A DNA stretch of 64,000 nt from Aquilaria yunnanensis (GCA_039654915.1 CM077598.1:69778041-69842040), one strand, 5' to 3'; shown: positions 1-12,428, numbered from the stretch's first letter. The notes: generated from the sequence alone by a model not told the origin. Numbers and translations are program-made.

Positions 1-52
1 AAGGTCGAGACGGGTCTCAGGAGTAAAAATGATTTTTTAAAACCCAATGCCC
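1..52 (+). repeat. LARD-1 LTR, piece 1 of 4
   Basis: This short piece resembles the LARD-2 LTR around 41270-41320 (the shared pattern is a gag-agtttt-aaaacc stretch). It is the left flank of Solo-1; its last five bases (TGCCC) are the Solo-1 target-site duplication. The LTR therefore starts to the left of the window. No coding capacity is seen. Confidence 0.6.
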
Positions 53-1468
53 TGTTAGTGTTATGCCCAAAAGCCAATCATGAGATGATTGTATTTTTGC
101 ACATTGAGTCATGATATTTTATTAAGGCATTAATCCAGCAATTATGGTTTGTTGTTCTGTTTCTGCATAACGTAACAAACATAATTGTAACCCTAGAATA
201 ATGATATTCTCAAACATCCCTAGTCTAGTATTATTGTGGAGCGGGTTGCAATAATACATATGACTAGCATATGTGGAGCCTAATATGAGATATGCAGTCT
301 GCATATGGGTATAAGTTAGAGAACTTGTGTACTGGACCGACCCACCATGAGAACACTACATGGATCGTTATATGAGTGTCATAAGTGATTCTCATAGTGA
401 CCATGGTATATGTAGTCCTTCGACCTAAGATCATCAAGGTTCCCTACATGTGAGTTACATACTTTGATACTTCCCTTTGTTGCTCGTAACTGAGTGAACT
501 TGAAGGAGGTCATTGGGTATGTCACATATCATGTGGAGGGATTTGTATGATCAAGATGGGATTTGTCCCTCCTATATAACGGGAGTGATATCTTCGGGCT
601 CCTTGATAGAGTAACACTTAGAAAAATGCATGACCATGCTCGGATGAGTTGATATACGATATCAATGTCATCAGTTTAAGTTAGTCTACTCGGTAATCAA
701 GAAACCAAAGATTGGGCTATATGAGAGTGAGACATTCCATGTCTCGTGCTTACTCTTGATATCTTGGACAAAGGGACAATGGCATATATCGGTGATGATC
801 ATAAAGGTTTAGTCGAATCACCGACAATCTTGTCACTTGGGTAGCAATGATGTGTTGCTAGAGACCGCTCATTGCTTATGATAATAAATGTGACTTATGA
901 TCATTGCCAACATGGTAAGAGCCTATTGGGTCGCACACATAGAGCTATTTGGATCATTAGAGTGCATGGGCTAATTATTTGGGTTATGGTTTCACTTTAA
1001 TTTCGTATTAATAATGGGCCCAAGAGTTGAGCCATTATTAAGCCCAAAATTAAAGCCTAATTGGATTAGGGCTTCGAAACCCATTAGGACTGGAAGTTGA
1101 GTCTCACTATAAATAGAACTTCTAGTGAAAAATTCGTAGGTCACCTTGCCCTAGCCTCCCAAAAGGACAGCCGCACTCTTCTCTTGCAATTCCTTGGAGG
1201 ATGTAAGCTAGCACTACGAGTGCAAGAGAAACGCATCTGCCGGGACGTGGTGGAAGCGTGGTGATATCGAGAGGCTCGTGTGGATACCATAGAGAGCTTG
1301 AACACGTCAACTATTCAGGTTTTGCAATTTGACTCTACAGTTGAGTGAGAGATCTCAACTGAAAATTAGGTATGACAATTTTCGAACACCCTGTTTGCCC
1401 CGTTTCACTTGGATCCTGGAGGGTTTTGGTTAAATTCTGCTGCGCTGTTTGGCTCCCAAAATCCAACA
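53..1468 (+). mobile_element. Solo-1: solo LTR, 1416 bp
   Basis: The unit begins TGTTAGTG and ends CCAACA, and is flanked by a perfect 5-bp direct repeat TGCCC (48-52 and 1469-1473). No internal region is attached, so this is a solo LTR left by LTR-LTR recombination. The same 1.4-kb unit recurs at 23315-24730 and, inverted and split, at 44887-57396, each with its own TSD. The short ORFs inside it are antisense to the LTR transcript and recur only because the LTR recurs. The internal region and superfamily of the parent element are not visible here. Confidence 0.93.
1108..1115 (+). promoter_or_regulatory. TATA box of Solo-1 LTR
   Basis: TATAAATA occurs about 360 bp before the LTR end and is conserved at the matching place in Solo-2. 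It is the likely LTR promoter. Confidence 0.6.
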
Positions 1469-2379
1469 TGCCCAAGTTAGCAATGTTTGCCAAAGTTTTG
1501 ACTTACCTAGTTACTAATTTGAGAAAGGGTATTTTTGCCACTTTTAAAAAAGTTTGGGAGGAGGGGGAGATTTTGTGTTTAAAACACACTTGGGGGCTAA
1601 ATTATGGAACTATTCACCCCATTTGCTGCCCAAATTTATAGCTTTCTCTTTCCCTCTCAATTTCTAGCCAAATTTTTCCTCAATCCATGATTTCTTGGTG
1701 AAATTGGTGAGCTTTCTTGGTGCCCAAGTGGGAGGTAAGCTTGCTTTGCACTTGTTTTCTTGGCTTGGAGCATCTTGGGGCATTTTCCTTGCTTGGGCAT
1801 AGTGTGTGCATGTGGTAAGCTTAAAACCTTCCTGATTTCATGTTTCTTGGGCTAATTGAAGCTTGGGTCTTCTTGGGTTAGTGTTAGTTTGCTGTCATAT
1901 ACATTATTTGTGCCTTGGAACCAAGGAAACCTGGAGGAGCCTTTGGAATTGGAAATTCTTAGCTCGTGCTGCTTCAGTTTTGCTAGTTCTTGTGTAATTA
2001 AGGTAAGGGATTTATGATTCATGTATATTTGACACCATTCATAGCTTGCTTGTGGTAGAATTCAAGTAGTTTTGTGAATGGTGTTAGTTGGTGCATGGTA
2101 ATGAACATGGTTGACTAGTTGGGTTTCCAAGCTTAGAGTGATGTTTGTATGTGTTGCAAGCTTGGAATGAATGGTGCATTGTGGCCTAGGAAGTATGTTT
2201 TGTAGGATTACAAAGTGAGAAGGCATCCCCAATTTGTTTGGGGGCCTCCCAAGGTGCTTTGGGCATGTTTTTAAGGTTCAGGCTTCGGTGGCCTGGCGCC
2301 TAGCCGCCAGATGGGGCTACAGAGCGCAGGACCCTATTTGGAATCCGAGGAAAAATTATATTTGGAACCTAGTCGATAG
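1469..2379 (+). repeat. LARD-1 LTR, piece 2 of 4
   Basis: Non-coding AT-rich sequence with diverged similarity to the LARD-2 LTR (about 41300-42150). It carries the right TSD of Solo-1 at its start (1469-1473) and the left TSD of Tat-A at its end (GATAG, 2375-2379). No gene is seen. Confidence 0.6.
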
Positions 2380-3214
2380 TGATGGCCAAAGGGCTATTAC
2401 CGATCAAAAAGCCGAGCACTGGCAGAGCATCACCCTCGGTAAGGGTGAACATCGCCCTCGGGAAATATGAGTGCCAACCTCGGCAAGACAGGGTCTAACG
2501 TCCTGACCCCTGGACCTCAGCGATCCACCATCACCTTCGGGGAGTGATAGCACTAACTTTGGGAACACGGTGTTCCACCACCCTTTGGTAAAATGGCCTG
2601 ACCAGCTTCGGCAGAGGTGACTCACCATCCTCGAAAGATGAGAACATCCTCCGAACGGAGTCCCCCATGCCGAGGGGAATCGCGAATGACAGGAGTAACC
2701 TCGGCGAGAAGCTCTCCCGTCCTGAAGAGGTCTCTTTCATTGAAGGGGTCTCAAGGTTACGACAAAAATGGTTAAGGAGCCTCTGACACACCACCCTCAT
2801 ACACGTCCAGACAAGTAGGCCTCCTCCGGCCATAACTCCTAACCGAGATGGCCTATGGCCGCCTAGAGGTCCCCGTTTCCAAAGGTACGGATTGCATCCA
2901 ACCAAACACGAGTCATGATCTGAGCGAGCTGTGTCGAGCAGGCTTTTCTTGACACTTCCCTATAAATACTTGGGAAACGACCTTAGTAAGAGAAAGACAC
3001 TACTCACTACCCATTACTCTCTGTCTAGCTAAATACTGACTTGGACGTCAGAGGCTCCTCCCCCGAAAAAACACTCCGAGGATCTCCTAACCCCCGTTCT
3101 TTGAATCTTTTAGGCAACCACCTCCTTCGTAAGCCCCTTTCGCAGATACCTTCATCGCCAAAAGTCCTTGTTGCAGGCCATTATGTTGTACAATGAGGAT
3201 GCCAATGGGCATCA
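2380..3214 (+). repeat. Tat-A 5' LTR
   Basis: An 835-bp LTR beginning TGATGGCC and ending GGCATCA, with TATAAATA at 2961-2968. The end is set by the primer-binding site two bases downstream and by the matching end of the 3' LTR. Confidence 0.9.
2961..2968 (+). promoter_or_regulatory. TATA box, Tat-A 5' LTR
   Basis: TATAAATA lies at the position matching the LTR TATA boxes of Tat-B and Tat-C. The 3' LTR copy has decayed to AATAAACA. Confidence 0.6.
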
Positions 3215-5430
3215 ATTGGCGCCGTCTGTGGGAAACCACTCTCAGGTGGCCGTTGTTGAGACTTGGCGTTCTAAAGACAAGGGACTCCTGAAGTCCCCGT
3301 ACGCGACGGAAGCTCAACCAGCGATCGAGCGACCCACTGTAGGGACTTCCTTACCTAAGGATGAATGTCCTCTAAATGGCACAATGAGATTTCTGCATGA
3401 TTTTCAATGCTCTATTGTGGCTGAAATGTCGCATCAACTGGACTAGAGGTCGTCGTAACAGCCTTTGGCGTGAAGGGCACGCTCGCCAATGCCCCGTCGA
3501 GAGGAAAGCCTGAGATCAACTCACCAGAGTTTGGGAAGCGGAGATATCTGCGATGAATCCTCGACGGAGAATGTGCCTCCCAGAGTCCGGCGTACTAGAG
3601 AAACAGTGTCAAAAGGGGCTAGGACTTCCCGCCGACGAAGATCTTCACCAGAGGAAAGATCACAATCTCTCTGCTGCCAAAGTTACTCAACGAAGATCCA
3701 GCGTCATTCTCCATTGTCAGAGGCCTCTAGGCAGCGAGAAGAGCCCAGCACCACCATCCTCATGGAAAAAATCCTAGAGAGGCTGGAAAAAGTTGAAAGG
3801 CAGATCACCTGAAAGCCGGTATGGTCTAGGTTATCTGAGACCTTCACTGGAGAAGAGTCATCATTCGTCCGGATTGTAGTAGAAGCACCAATACCAAGCA
3901 ACTTTCGAGTCCCCGCTTGGAAACCTACGATGGGCGCAGTGACCCTCAGGCCCACCTAACCAAGTACAGATGCAGCATGGTGCTACACGACGCCGATAAT
4001 GCCACCCTTTGCAAATGCTTTGAGGTTACCCTCTCCGGTTTGGCGACTGCATGGTATAACTTGCTCGCGTTTGGGACAATAATGAGTTTCCAAGAGCTCT
4101 CCGCAGAATTCATGCAACAGTTCATCGGCAGTAAGTCGACAGCAGTGATGCCCATCCAGATGTTCAGCATAGCACAGAGAAATGGGGAAACCATTCGTGA
4201 CTATGTCGAAAGATTTAACTGAGAGGCCCTGAGCATGCTAGACTTCCGTCCTAAAATACGCATCCTCGTCATGATACACAAACTTCGGCAGGACTCACAA
4301 CTCTTTTACGAGTTCTCGAAAGACCCTCCGGACACCCTTGGTGATTTCTACCGCAGAACTGAACAACACGTGACAGCCGAAGAGCTGAGAATGGGAGGAT
4401 CAAAGCCTAACCATCATGATCCCGAAGGTGAAAGCAATCAACCCCAGTACCTAGCCGAAGGCGGGGGAAAAACTCGGAAGTAGAAGGGGAAAAGACCCAA
4501 GTCATTTACTCCCCTGAACACCTCTCGGACAAACATACTGATGGCCATGGAAAGGCAAGGAAACCCAATCCAGCGTCCAAAGCCCATGACATTCGAAAAT
4601 ATGGAAAATATGAAAAAGTTTTCCCAATTCCATTGGGATCATGAGCATGACACCGAGGATTGCTTCCAGCTGAGGAAGTACATCGAGTCTCTGATAAAGC
4701 AGGGCCGACTTTGACGCTATCTGCGGATGCCCTCCCTAAAGGGGAAAAGGGAAGAGGAAAGGAAAAGAAATGATGAGGAATATGATTTCGGTAGCCGCTG
4801 GAACCGAAGTCCCAAAATACATCCGCCACCGCCGGCTGAAGTAATATAGACAATCACCACTGGACTACCTTCAGCAGAAAGAAAAAGAAAGGCTAGGGAG
4901 ATCTCGGTAATGGAATTCGATAACCCATCAAAAAAGCTTGTTCGGAAAAATGGGTCTACCGTAGTATTCCCTCATGACGACCCACTTCTAATCATGGCAA
5001 GGATAGGGAGTTGGGATGTCAAAAGAGCACTCCTCGATGATGGTTCCAACACCGACATCTTATTCTCTCATCTGCTTTAGAATTTGGGTATCCTAAAAGG
5101 CGATCTCAAGCCTGTCACCTCCCTTACCTTTGGAGTAGGTCCGTCTGAACTCCCTGTCCTTGGATGGATTGACCTCCTCCTAATGCTAATGGGAACTTCA
5201 CCACAGAACAACGATGAGCTCTTTGCCTCCACAATGACAAGGTTCATCGTCATAGATGTCCCTTCGTCATATAATGCCATCCTCGGAAGACAAACATAAG
5301 GAAACCTCCACATTTGCCCAGATGTGAAATACTTGACTGTCACCTTCGCTACAAAGGATGGAGATTTTGAGATCTTCATTGACCAAGGGGAAGTGAGAAA
5401 GGTCTTCATAAAAGTAAGAAAGGTCCCAGC
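3183..5430 (+). pseudogene. Tat-A gag and protease, decayed
   Basis: Capsid precursor (gag) and aspartic protease of the element. The frame opens at an ATG inside the LTR (3183), crosses the PBS and continues with the same leader seen in Tat-B and Tat-C. Recognisable parts are the gag core (3917-4480), a C-H-H-C knuckle-like motif near 4620-4665 with a DTEDC ending, and the protease motif LLDDGSN near 5031-5050. More than five in-frame stops break it, for example after the DYVERFN motif (4219-4221), so no full product can be made. The N-terminal third is serine/arginine-rich, as in the related copies. Confidence 0.85.
3217..3233 (+). other. Tat-A primer-binding site
   Basis: TGGCGCCGTCTGTGGGA follows the 5' LTR after two bases and is identical in Tat-B and Tat-C. 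It starts TGG as expected for pairing with a tRNA CCA end. The first eight or nine bases resemble the tRNA-Asp acceptor complement, but the tRNA was not identified. Confidence 0.8.
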
Positions 5431-6116
5431 GAAGAGCTACGTACAGGCTTCGGAAGCAAAGGCCATACTTGCAGGGGAAGCAAAGGGAGAAGAAACAAAA
5501 GACCTCAAAAAAATAGAGATAGAAGAGGTAGAACTTGTGCCAGGCCAAAATACCCGAATAGGGAAAAAACTAGCCGAAGGTGACAAGGAAAAGCTTGTAT
5601 CTTTCCTGTTAATAAAAAAAGATTTGTTTGCCTACTCGCCAAAGGACATGTTGGCGGTAGGCCCTCACATAATCCAACATACCCTTAAAATACACCCAGA
5701 GGCAAAGCCTGTCCAACAAAAAAAAATGAGGCCTCTCAGGGCATAAAAATAACTTTGTAAAAACTGAAGTCCGGTGCCTAGTGGAAGCAGGTGTAATCAG
5801 GGAGGTCAAATACCCCGAATGGCTTAGTAACGTGGTTATCGCCATAAAAAGAAGGGAGTGATAAACTCTAAATGTGGATCAACTTCTGAAACATGAACGA
5901 CGGTTGCCCCAAAGACTCATATCCTGTACCGCCAATAGATCAGTTGGTAGATTCAACCACCGAGTATGGCCTCATTAGCTTCCTTGATGCCTTCAATGGG
6001 CATCATCAAATTAGGATGGACTTCGAAGACAAGGAAAAGACCGCCTTCATCCCCAAAATTGGTACATATTGCTACATTAGAATGCCCTTTGGGCTTAAGA
6101 ATGCAGGAGCCATGTA
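5431..6116 (+). pseudogene. Tat-A pol, 5' part (RT)
   Basis: Linker and N-terminal reverse transcriptase. Visible motifs are KYPEWLSNVVIA, CPKDSYPVPPIDQL, FLDAFNGHHQIRM and RMPFGLKNAGA. Stops occur near 5744 and around 5860-5890. The reading frame is cut at 6116 by the hAT, whose target was GCCATGTA; the RT resumes at 25098 with the QRLM motif and, soon after, the catalytic YVDD box. Confidence 0.88.
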
Positions 6117-6128
6117 TAGGGATGGGCA
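6117..6128 (+). repeat. hAT left terminal inverted repeat
   Basis: TAGGGATGGGCA is the perfect inverse of 25086-25097. The following 170 bp is rich in GATCC and GGATCAATCC motifs, likely subterminal binding sites. Confidence 0.9.
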
Positions 6129-7385
6129 TGGAGCGGATCAATCCGCTCCATCAAGTGATCCACTATTGATCCACTTATTTATGGATCAATCCACAACCCA
6201 CCCCACTCATTTATGAATCGATCGACGATCCGCTCCATCTAACTTGTAAATATCCATGGATGATCCATGGATATCCAATCCATGATATTTTGATAGATAA
6301 TGAAAAAAAAAATTTGTATTAAGAAGTAGAAATTAATTACCATAGAATCCATTGATCAAATAACAATTATAAGAATTAACCATACATGTGGAGAGAATCT
6401 CTCGAAAAAGAAAAACTATATATCTACATGTGGAGAATATTATAACTAAGAACAAATTAAAGGACTCACGCATAGGCACAGCATGTGCGATACTAATGTT
6501 CTTCACATCAAGACTTTCAACTTCTTGTAATTGAATTTAAGACTTTCAACTTGCTGGTTTTGCAGCTTCGACTCCTGCTCCAGCTGTTTCTGCAAAATTT
6601 CAAGTTCACGGAAGTTCAGCTGGGAATGGACACCTGCATAAATCCTTGATCAAAACACCAAAAAAGTCAAATTTAAAAAAACTGATGAAAACTTGCCACC
6701 AAAATCAATAGTTAATATCAATCAATTGATCTCGATCTATTCAAATTATAATTTTAGTCTCACAATTTCAGAATAGGCCTAGTTTTCTCACATACAACAT
6801 CGGCAAAAGATTAAGTGGAATCAAAATATCACACGCAATGACACAGCACAGCCTTCACAACTAAGCAGTCTACATATAGCCGAGGGTCAGACTTTGAATT
6901 ATTCCGCTAGCGACTAGTTTTTTGACACTTTCTTGTTACCTCACTTGATGATTTTCTATTTCAAAATAAGCATTATACCAAATGTAACAAATAACCTTAG
7001 GAACACTATCGAGTGTCTACATCAAATAGCAGAAACTAGGTCACCTGCTAAGGCCGATAAAGAAAACCATAGAAACAATACCAAATACCAAAACATACCA
7101 AGTTGCTCAGACTCAGAACTTAGAAGCAGTAGTTGCTCAAGGAAGCAGTGCTAAAATGAAAAACATCTGAAAGAGAAGGTTGAAACCACTGAAGGTTCAG
7201 ACATACCTTTGCAACCTCTAGGAAACCTTTGCAAGTGTCTTCATAAGCCACCTATAGATAGAAAAAGAGAAAGAAAAAGGCAAATAACAGCAGAACAATA
7301 TTTCTAAAACATAATCCCCTTACTTCCAACACATATAATACAAACTGCAAAAAGGGAATTAAAGGTAACAAATAAACATTACCTA
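6129..7385. other. hAT 3' arm, non-coding
   Basis: Subterminal repeats, then AT-rich sequence downstream of the transposase. A short minus-strand open stretch near 6530-6630 would encode a glutamine/lysine-rich coiled-coil-like peptide that follows a possible splice acceptor. It is too short to assign and could be a relic of a captured exon. Confidence 0.5.
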
Positions 7386-9650
7386 TTAATTACCTACAAC
7401 ATTCAAATCCTCATCACCACTGCTATCGGATTTATCACATTCTTCAATATCTTCCAGAAAAATTTGGGGAGAAGAGAGTATTTTTTCTAATAGAACTACA
7501 AATTAAAAATAAAAATTATTTGCACATAATAAAAAAAAGTTTTCAAATTAACCTAGCAAAAAAAAAATGGATAAAAGAAACGTTTACATACCCTTGTTCT
7601 CTGCTTGCAACCAATTCTGAGTACATGCCAATGCTTCAACCATAATAGGTTGCAGCCTATTACGGTGAGGACTCACCAATCTCCCACCTGTACTAAACGC
7701 GGACTCTGAAGCAACAGTAGAAACGGGTATATCATAGATGTCCTTAGCAATCTTTTGTAAGACAGGAAACGTTGGACCATTGATTTTCCACCAATCTAAA
7801 ATATCAAAATTAGGATCTCTTGGAACCACATCTGCATCCAAAAAACGTTCCAACTCCGACCTTCCTCCACTCCTACCTCACCTATTCATTAAGGCATAAT
7901 TATCATAGTCCAATGGAACATCCTCAATATTCTCTTCTTCATCAACCAATCTAACAGATGAAGTGCTAGCAATAGGTGATTGGAACACATTCATTTCATA
8001 CTCTCTCAGCAAATTGCTACATATTTGCACAATATTTTCAACTTCTTCATCAACCTTTTCTTTTTCATATAATTTTTCAAAATAATATCTGAGCAAAACT
8101 CTCTTATACCTAGGATCCAACAATGTAGCAACACCCATAATTCCTTATACATCTACCCAATACTTCTCATATTTGCCCATCATATCTTTTGCCATCTCAG
8201 AAATTAAAGGACTTGGGTCTAAAATCCATCCTCTTAATGCCAACCGAATCTTACAAAGATTTGGAAAATATATGTTGGCTGTAGGATATTTTGTACCAGA
8301 GAACTTCTCGGTAACCAGATAAAACAATTTTAGCTTTTCTGAAATCAAAGCAGCCCTATCCCAATCAACTTCTGATGTTGCAATTTTATACCCCGGCTCA
8401 ATGTCACATTTTTCACATCACTCAAAAACCTTCTTGTAGTTTATAGCTGTCGCAAGCATCAAGTAGGTTGAATTCCAACGTGTTTTACAATCAATAGACA
8501 ACTTTTTATTCGTTGGAATTTTCAATTGATGAGCTAGCTCTTCAAAATTTTCCACTCTTTTTGGGGAAGCAGTCCAAAACAAGACACTATCATGAATCTT
8601 TTCTATAGAATCTTCAATAACATCCAAACCACTCTTGACAATAAGGTTCAATATATGTGCACAACATCTCATATGGAAAAAATTTCCATTCAATAACAAA
8701 GAACCATCACTGATTTTGCCAACCAAGTCCCTAACAACACCATCATTCACAGAACAATTGTCAACAGTGATTGTAGAGAGCTTTCTATCAATATTCCAAT
8801 CAAGCAAGCAATCCATCAAATGCTTCACAATCACATCTTTTGTATGTGGAGAAGGAACATATTCAAATCTACATACAAAGTATTTAATATACAATTCATA
8901 AGAAACATGCATATAAACAACCAATTTATTATATAAAGTATTTAATATACCTGATGATGCGCTTTTGTATACTCCAAGTGTTGGCAATGAAATGAGCAGT
9001 AACTGCCATATACCCTTTTTTGTGATGGTCTGATGTCCACATGTCTGTTGTGATAACAATTCTCCCTTCATTGGTGTCCAAAAAACTCATCACTTGCTTC
9101 TTAAAATCCTTGTGCAGCCTTAGAATGTCACGCCTTATTGTTCTTCTAGAAGGCACTTTAAATAGTGGTTGCAAAGTGCTAGAATACTTTCTGAATCCAA
9201 CATGATCAACAATGGATAATGGATACTCATGTAGAACTATCATTTGAGTTAAATCTCTTCTTGCTGTCTTCTCATCAAAAGTATAGTTCCCAATAGTCAT
9301 TTTTCCATCAACATTAGCTTGATTGTTGGACCCCATAACTTGATTCATATCAACTTTGAACTTTTTATTTGGACACCTATCAATATGGTTTTTTAGATGG
9401 GATGTCCCACTTTTTGGTCCACCAACAAATGATCTCTTGCAACCATTGCATATTGCCCGACAATTTCCACCAACTTCTTGCTTTGTAAAGAACTGCCAAA
9501 CATGAGACTTAAGCTTACTCTTACCAGCAGTATGCGTACCACTTCCACTCCCTATTGTAGTTGATGCTAATATCTCATCTTCGCCAATTGGCATTGTGAG
9601 GTCGGATTCATATCATTGTTATCTGCTTGAGATGTGGAGTCCAAATCCAT
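7386..9650 (-). pseudogene. hAT transposase (BED finger, hAT dimerisation), broken
   Basis: A transposase of the BED/RICESLEEPER type. Exon 1 (to 8951) has a BED finger (C-x2-C at ICNGC, H-x3-H-x4-C at HLKNHIDRC), then the DMWTS motif. An 82-nt GT-AG intron (8869-8950) joins exactly in frame to exon 2 (8868-7592), which has the CAAH-type motif CCAHILNLIV and the C-terminal dimerisation block STVASESAFSTGGR. A further GT-AG junction (7591 to 7487) adds an acidic tail exon ending at 7386. Three in-frame stops (about 8418, 8145 and 7878) disable it. An ATG at 9650 starts a plausible leader in another frame from the BED ORF (ATG 9594), suggesting a one-base frameshift as well. Confidence 0.9.
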
Positions 9651-11276
9651 CTATATTTCATCTGAAACAAAGAATGCTTGCTTCAAATAAATGCTAATGC
9701 AAACATTTTATGAGATTAGACCAGCAGCAAGGATAACAGAAAATGATGAAAGAGGATGGGCTACCCAACTAGCTAGCTGGTCATCAGAAAAAGAAAAGAA
9801 AAATAGTGTGCTTTAGCAAACTCATCAATTTCTTTGCCTAGCATTGGTTTGAAGGACAGAAACATAAATTATTGTCCATAGAGAAAGTTATATAAATTAC
9901 TGTCCATAGAGAAACATAAATCGTGTGTGCCAGAAAGGACCAATTGCAAGCCTAGACTGCTTCAAGTGATAAAAGTGGGGTACAAATAACAACAGGATAA
10001 CTAGGAACTAAATTTAAGAAGTTAGCTCAAATCTCAAACTGGTATGCCTAGAAGAACTGTGTCAACCAGTAAAACCTTTAAATTATCATGAATATTTAGA
10101 AATATAACCCAAAAGTAGCAAAACAACAATGAAGGTTTGAAGTGACAGAGAAGTTTAACATATCTCAAATGAGCAGTACCAAGCTCACACAATTGCAGGA
10201 GAAAACAGTACATACTGCTTAAACGACAATCTGTATTCCTTTGCTCAATTTGTATTCCTTTACTTGACCCAGCAAAGTAAAGTGCAGCTCGGCTGGAAAG
10301 AAAGTAGCTAATTTATGATTAAAAAGCCTATCTTTTCCGAACCTAATTTGCTGGTGTCCTTTGGCCATCCTTTTTTATTGCCCTCCCCCCTCTGGTGGTT
10401 GAGTCTCCTTTCTCACTACTGATAGTTACCAGAGCATGTCAAAGTTGAAGACAGAAGTAATTGGAGGTGGTGTTGCTGATGACAACCGACAGAAGCAAAA
10501 CAGTATTGAGATACTGGGAGAGAATATTTTATCTTGTCTGAATTATCACATGCCAATTGAGTTCTTACAGAGCAAGAGGGCCGCAGAAGAAGTGGATGTC
10601 CTACAAGGCTTTTGAGACCAAACCTTTGGATTCACCAATAACTTTCCAAAGTGGGGAAGTTTGTACTTTTTTACTAGTGGAATAGCACATCATGGTGACT
10701 CATACTTGGACTGAGATTTGTACCATCAATTGTTATTACATTGGAATCACAGAGATAGCAATCTCCAGTAGAGGAGATATGATAAGGTTCTCTTTCTCCC
10801 TGTAGACCAAATACCACACTAAACATATTAAATAGTTATTACTTTTAAATAGTTATTACTTGAACATACTAAATAGCTGCTTAAACAGTACATACTGCAG
10901 GAGAAAGCATGGATGTAGTGTACATTAACTTTTAAACAGTTATTACTTGACAATCTGAACTTCACGCCAACAACTATAATACAGTTGGAATTATTGGGCT
11001 CAGTTACGTTAAGGTCACATGTGAATCGTTAGAACTCCAAGTGATTTAACAGAACATGTGTTGGTTGCTATTAACCTCAGGTCTTAAGGACCATTAACAG
11101 TTTTAGATCACAAAACGCTACAAAGTCCATGGACAGACTACTGCTTAAACGACAGCATCTATAAATGTACATAAGTTCTACCTGCAAAACGACAAAGCCT
11201 TCCATGTTCAGCCATATAATTCTATGGATTATTGCTATTGTCATGCAGACCAAAAGAACCAAAAACAAATTACTAT
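9651..11276. other. hAT internal sequence upstream of the transposase
   Basis: AT-rich and mostly non-coding. It contains short internal repeats (a TTAAATAGTTATTACT-like unit near 10830-10870 and again near 10930; a CAGTACATACTGC unit near 10208 and 10890). The last five bases (ACTAT, 11272-11276) are the Tat-B target site. One small ORF is listed separately. Confidence 0.5.
10436..10615 (+). other. 59-codon ORF, unrecognised, possible captured exon
   Basis: An uninterrupted ORF from ATG to TGA on the strand opposite the transposase. It follows a pyrimidine-rich tract and an AG (GTTACCAG just before it), as a splice acceptor would look. The peptide is hydrophilic and contains the motifs MPIEFLQSKRA and EEVDVLQGF. 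I do not recognise a family. Its amino-acid makeup is more protein-like than the surrounding AT-rich DNA, so a transduplicated exon fragment is possible, but chance is not excluded. Confidence 0.25.
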
Positions 11277-12156
11277 TGATGGCCAGGGGCCTCATCGTTT
11301 ACAGTCATGGTGACTGGTGGAGAGACTTCTGGGAGGAAGAACGCCTGGTGGAATGGATAGCCCCAAGGAGAGTGCCTGAAAGCTCAGAAACAAAGGGTTA
11401 GGAGGCCCCCGGAGTGTTTTTCCGGGGGGGGAGCGTCCGACGCCCAAGTCAGTGGTGGCTGAGAAAAGGCAGAGGAAATAGCACAAAGGGCTGAAGAGTC
11501 TCGCCTGGTAGTTTTCTCAGAGTGTGGGAGCAGTGCTTTGCCAACCAACCATCCTCCTGCCAAGTATTAATTCCTGGTATTTATAGGAGTGCCTAGCCCG
11601 TTCAGATCACGACACGTGTTCGGTCGGATGTTCCCTGAGTTTCTGGGCGTAGGAGACAGATAGCTGGTAGCAGGTTGCCCTGAGCCACGTACTGAGATGG
11701 GCCATGATGTGATTCTGATGGCGTCCGTGTGTCAGAGCGCCTATTCAGGCGGCTTTATGACGTCTGTGAAAGGACGTGTCAGAGGCTTCCTTAAATGCTT
11801 CCATAAATGCTCCTGCCGTACTCCCGAGGTCCCTGGGTGAGGTCATCCTTTAGTTCAGACAGAGCCTCTTCGGGAAACAAGCCCTCAGTTCGGGGGTTCC
11901 TAGTTTCAGGGAGTTCCGCCTTTGGGGATATCATGTTCGGCTCGCTATGTCTGGTGCCGTTTTTCCGAAGGCGATCTGTTCATAACCTTGGGGGGGAGAG
12001 TAGTGTCCTCGGGGTTTCCTGGCGTGCCGGGCTAGGAGCTCTTCGGCTATCTCCCGAGGTGCCTGATCGCACCTTTTCTCGTGTAGCGCCAGCTTCTTCT
12101 GGCCATCATTGTGGCAGGGAGTTCGGCCAGATAGAGGCGATAGCGTTTGGCTATCA
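11277..12156 (-). repeat. Tat-B 3' LTR (880 bp)
   Basis: Starts TGATGGCC and ends GGCTATCA on the plus strand. It lies next to the polypurine tract (12160-12169), which identifies it as the 3' LTR of a minus-strand element. Confidence 0.95.
11578..11585 (-). promoter_or_regulatory. TATA box in Tat-B 3' LTR
   Basis: TATTTATA on the plus strand is TATAAATA on the coding strand. A G-box-like ACACGTGT lies about 35-40 bp upstream (around 11615). Confidence 0.6.
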
Positions 12157-12159
12157 CAT

Positions 12160-12169
12160 GCCCCCCTTT
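12160..12169 (-). other. Tat-B polypurine tract
   Basis: AAAGGGGGGC on the minus strand, immediately before the 3' LTR. It primes plus-strand DNA synthesis in LTR elements. Confidence 0.85.
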
Positions 12170-12266
12170 GGAAAGCCGAAGTGAAGACTTCGGTTTTGCA
12201 TCTCTTTCCGAGGTTGTGTATGGGAGTTTCTTTGGAAGGTTAGCCTGTTCCGAGGATGTGCCTTTT

Positions 12267-12428
12267 GCCCGAAGATCATGGGCTCTTCGGCCTTGGCCTG
12301 TTCTTTGGTGTCTTCGAGGTGGAGACTGTGCCGAAGATACACCTCTTGCCCGAAGGTCATGGGCTGTTCGGCCATAGCCTGTTTCTTGGCGTCCACGAGG
12401 TGGCCTGCTCTTTGTTTCTGCAGGTCTG
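12267..12428. repeat. 81-bp tandem duplication in Tat-B spacer
   Basis: Two diverged copies begin with GCCCGAAG at 12267 and 12348, each followed by CATGGGCT-TTCGGCC and a TTCTT-GGTGTC stretch. A matching duplication is found in Tat-C (about 55600-55740), so it predates both insertions. Confidence 0.7.

Noticed and set aside
1122..1310. ORF on the minus strand repeated in all Solo LTRs (also 24346-24573 and the related 24254-24568 and 45050-45364 ORFs)
   Set aside because: It recurs only because the LTR recurs, is antisense to the LTR promoter, has no motif and varies in length among the copies.
11807..12184. 125-codon plus-strand ORF in Tat-B LTR (and 22032-22388)
   Set aside because: Lies in LTR sequence opposite to the element's transcription and has no recognisable domain.
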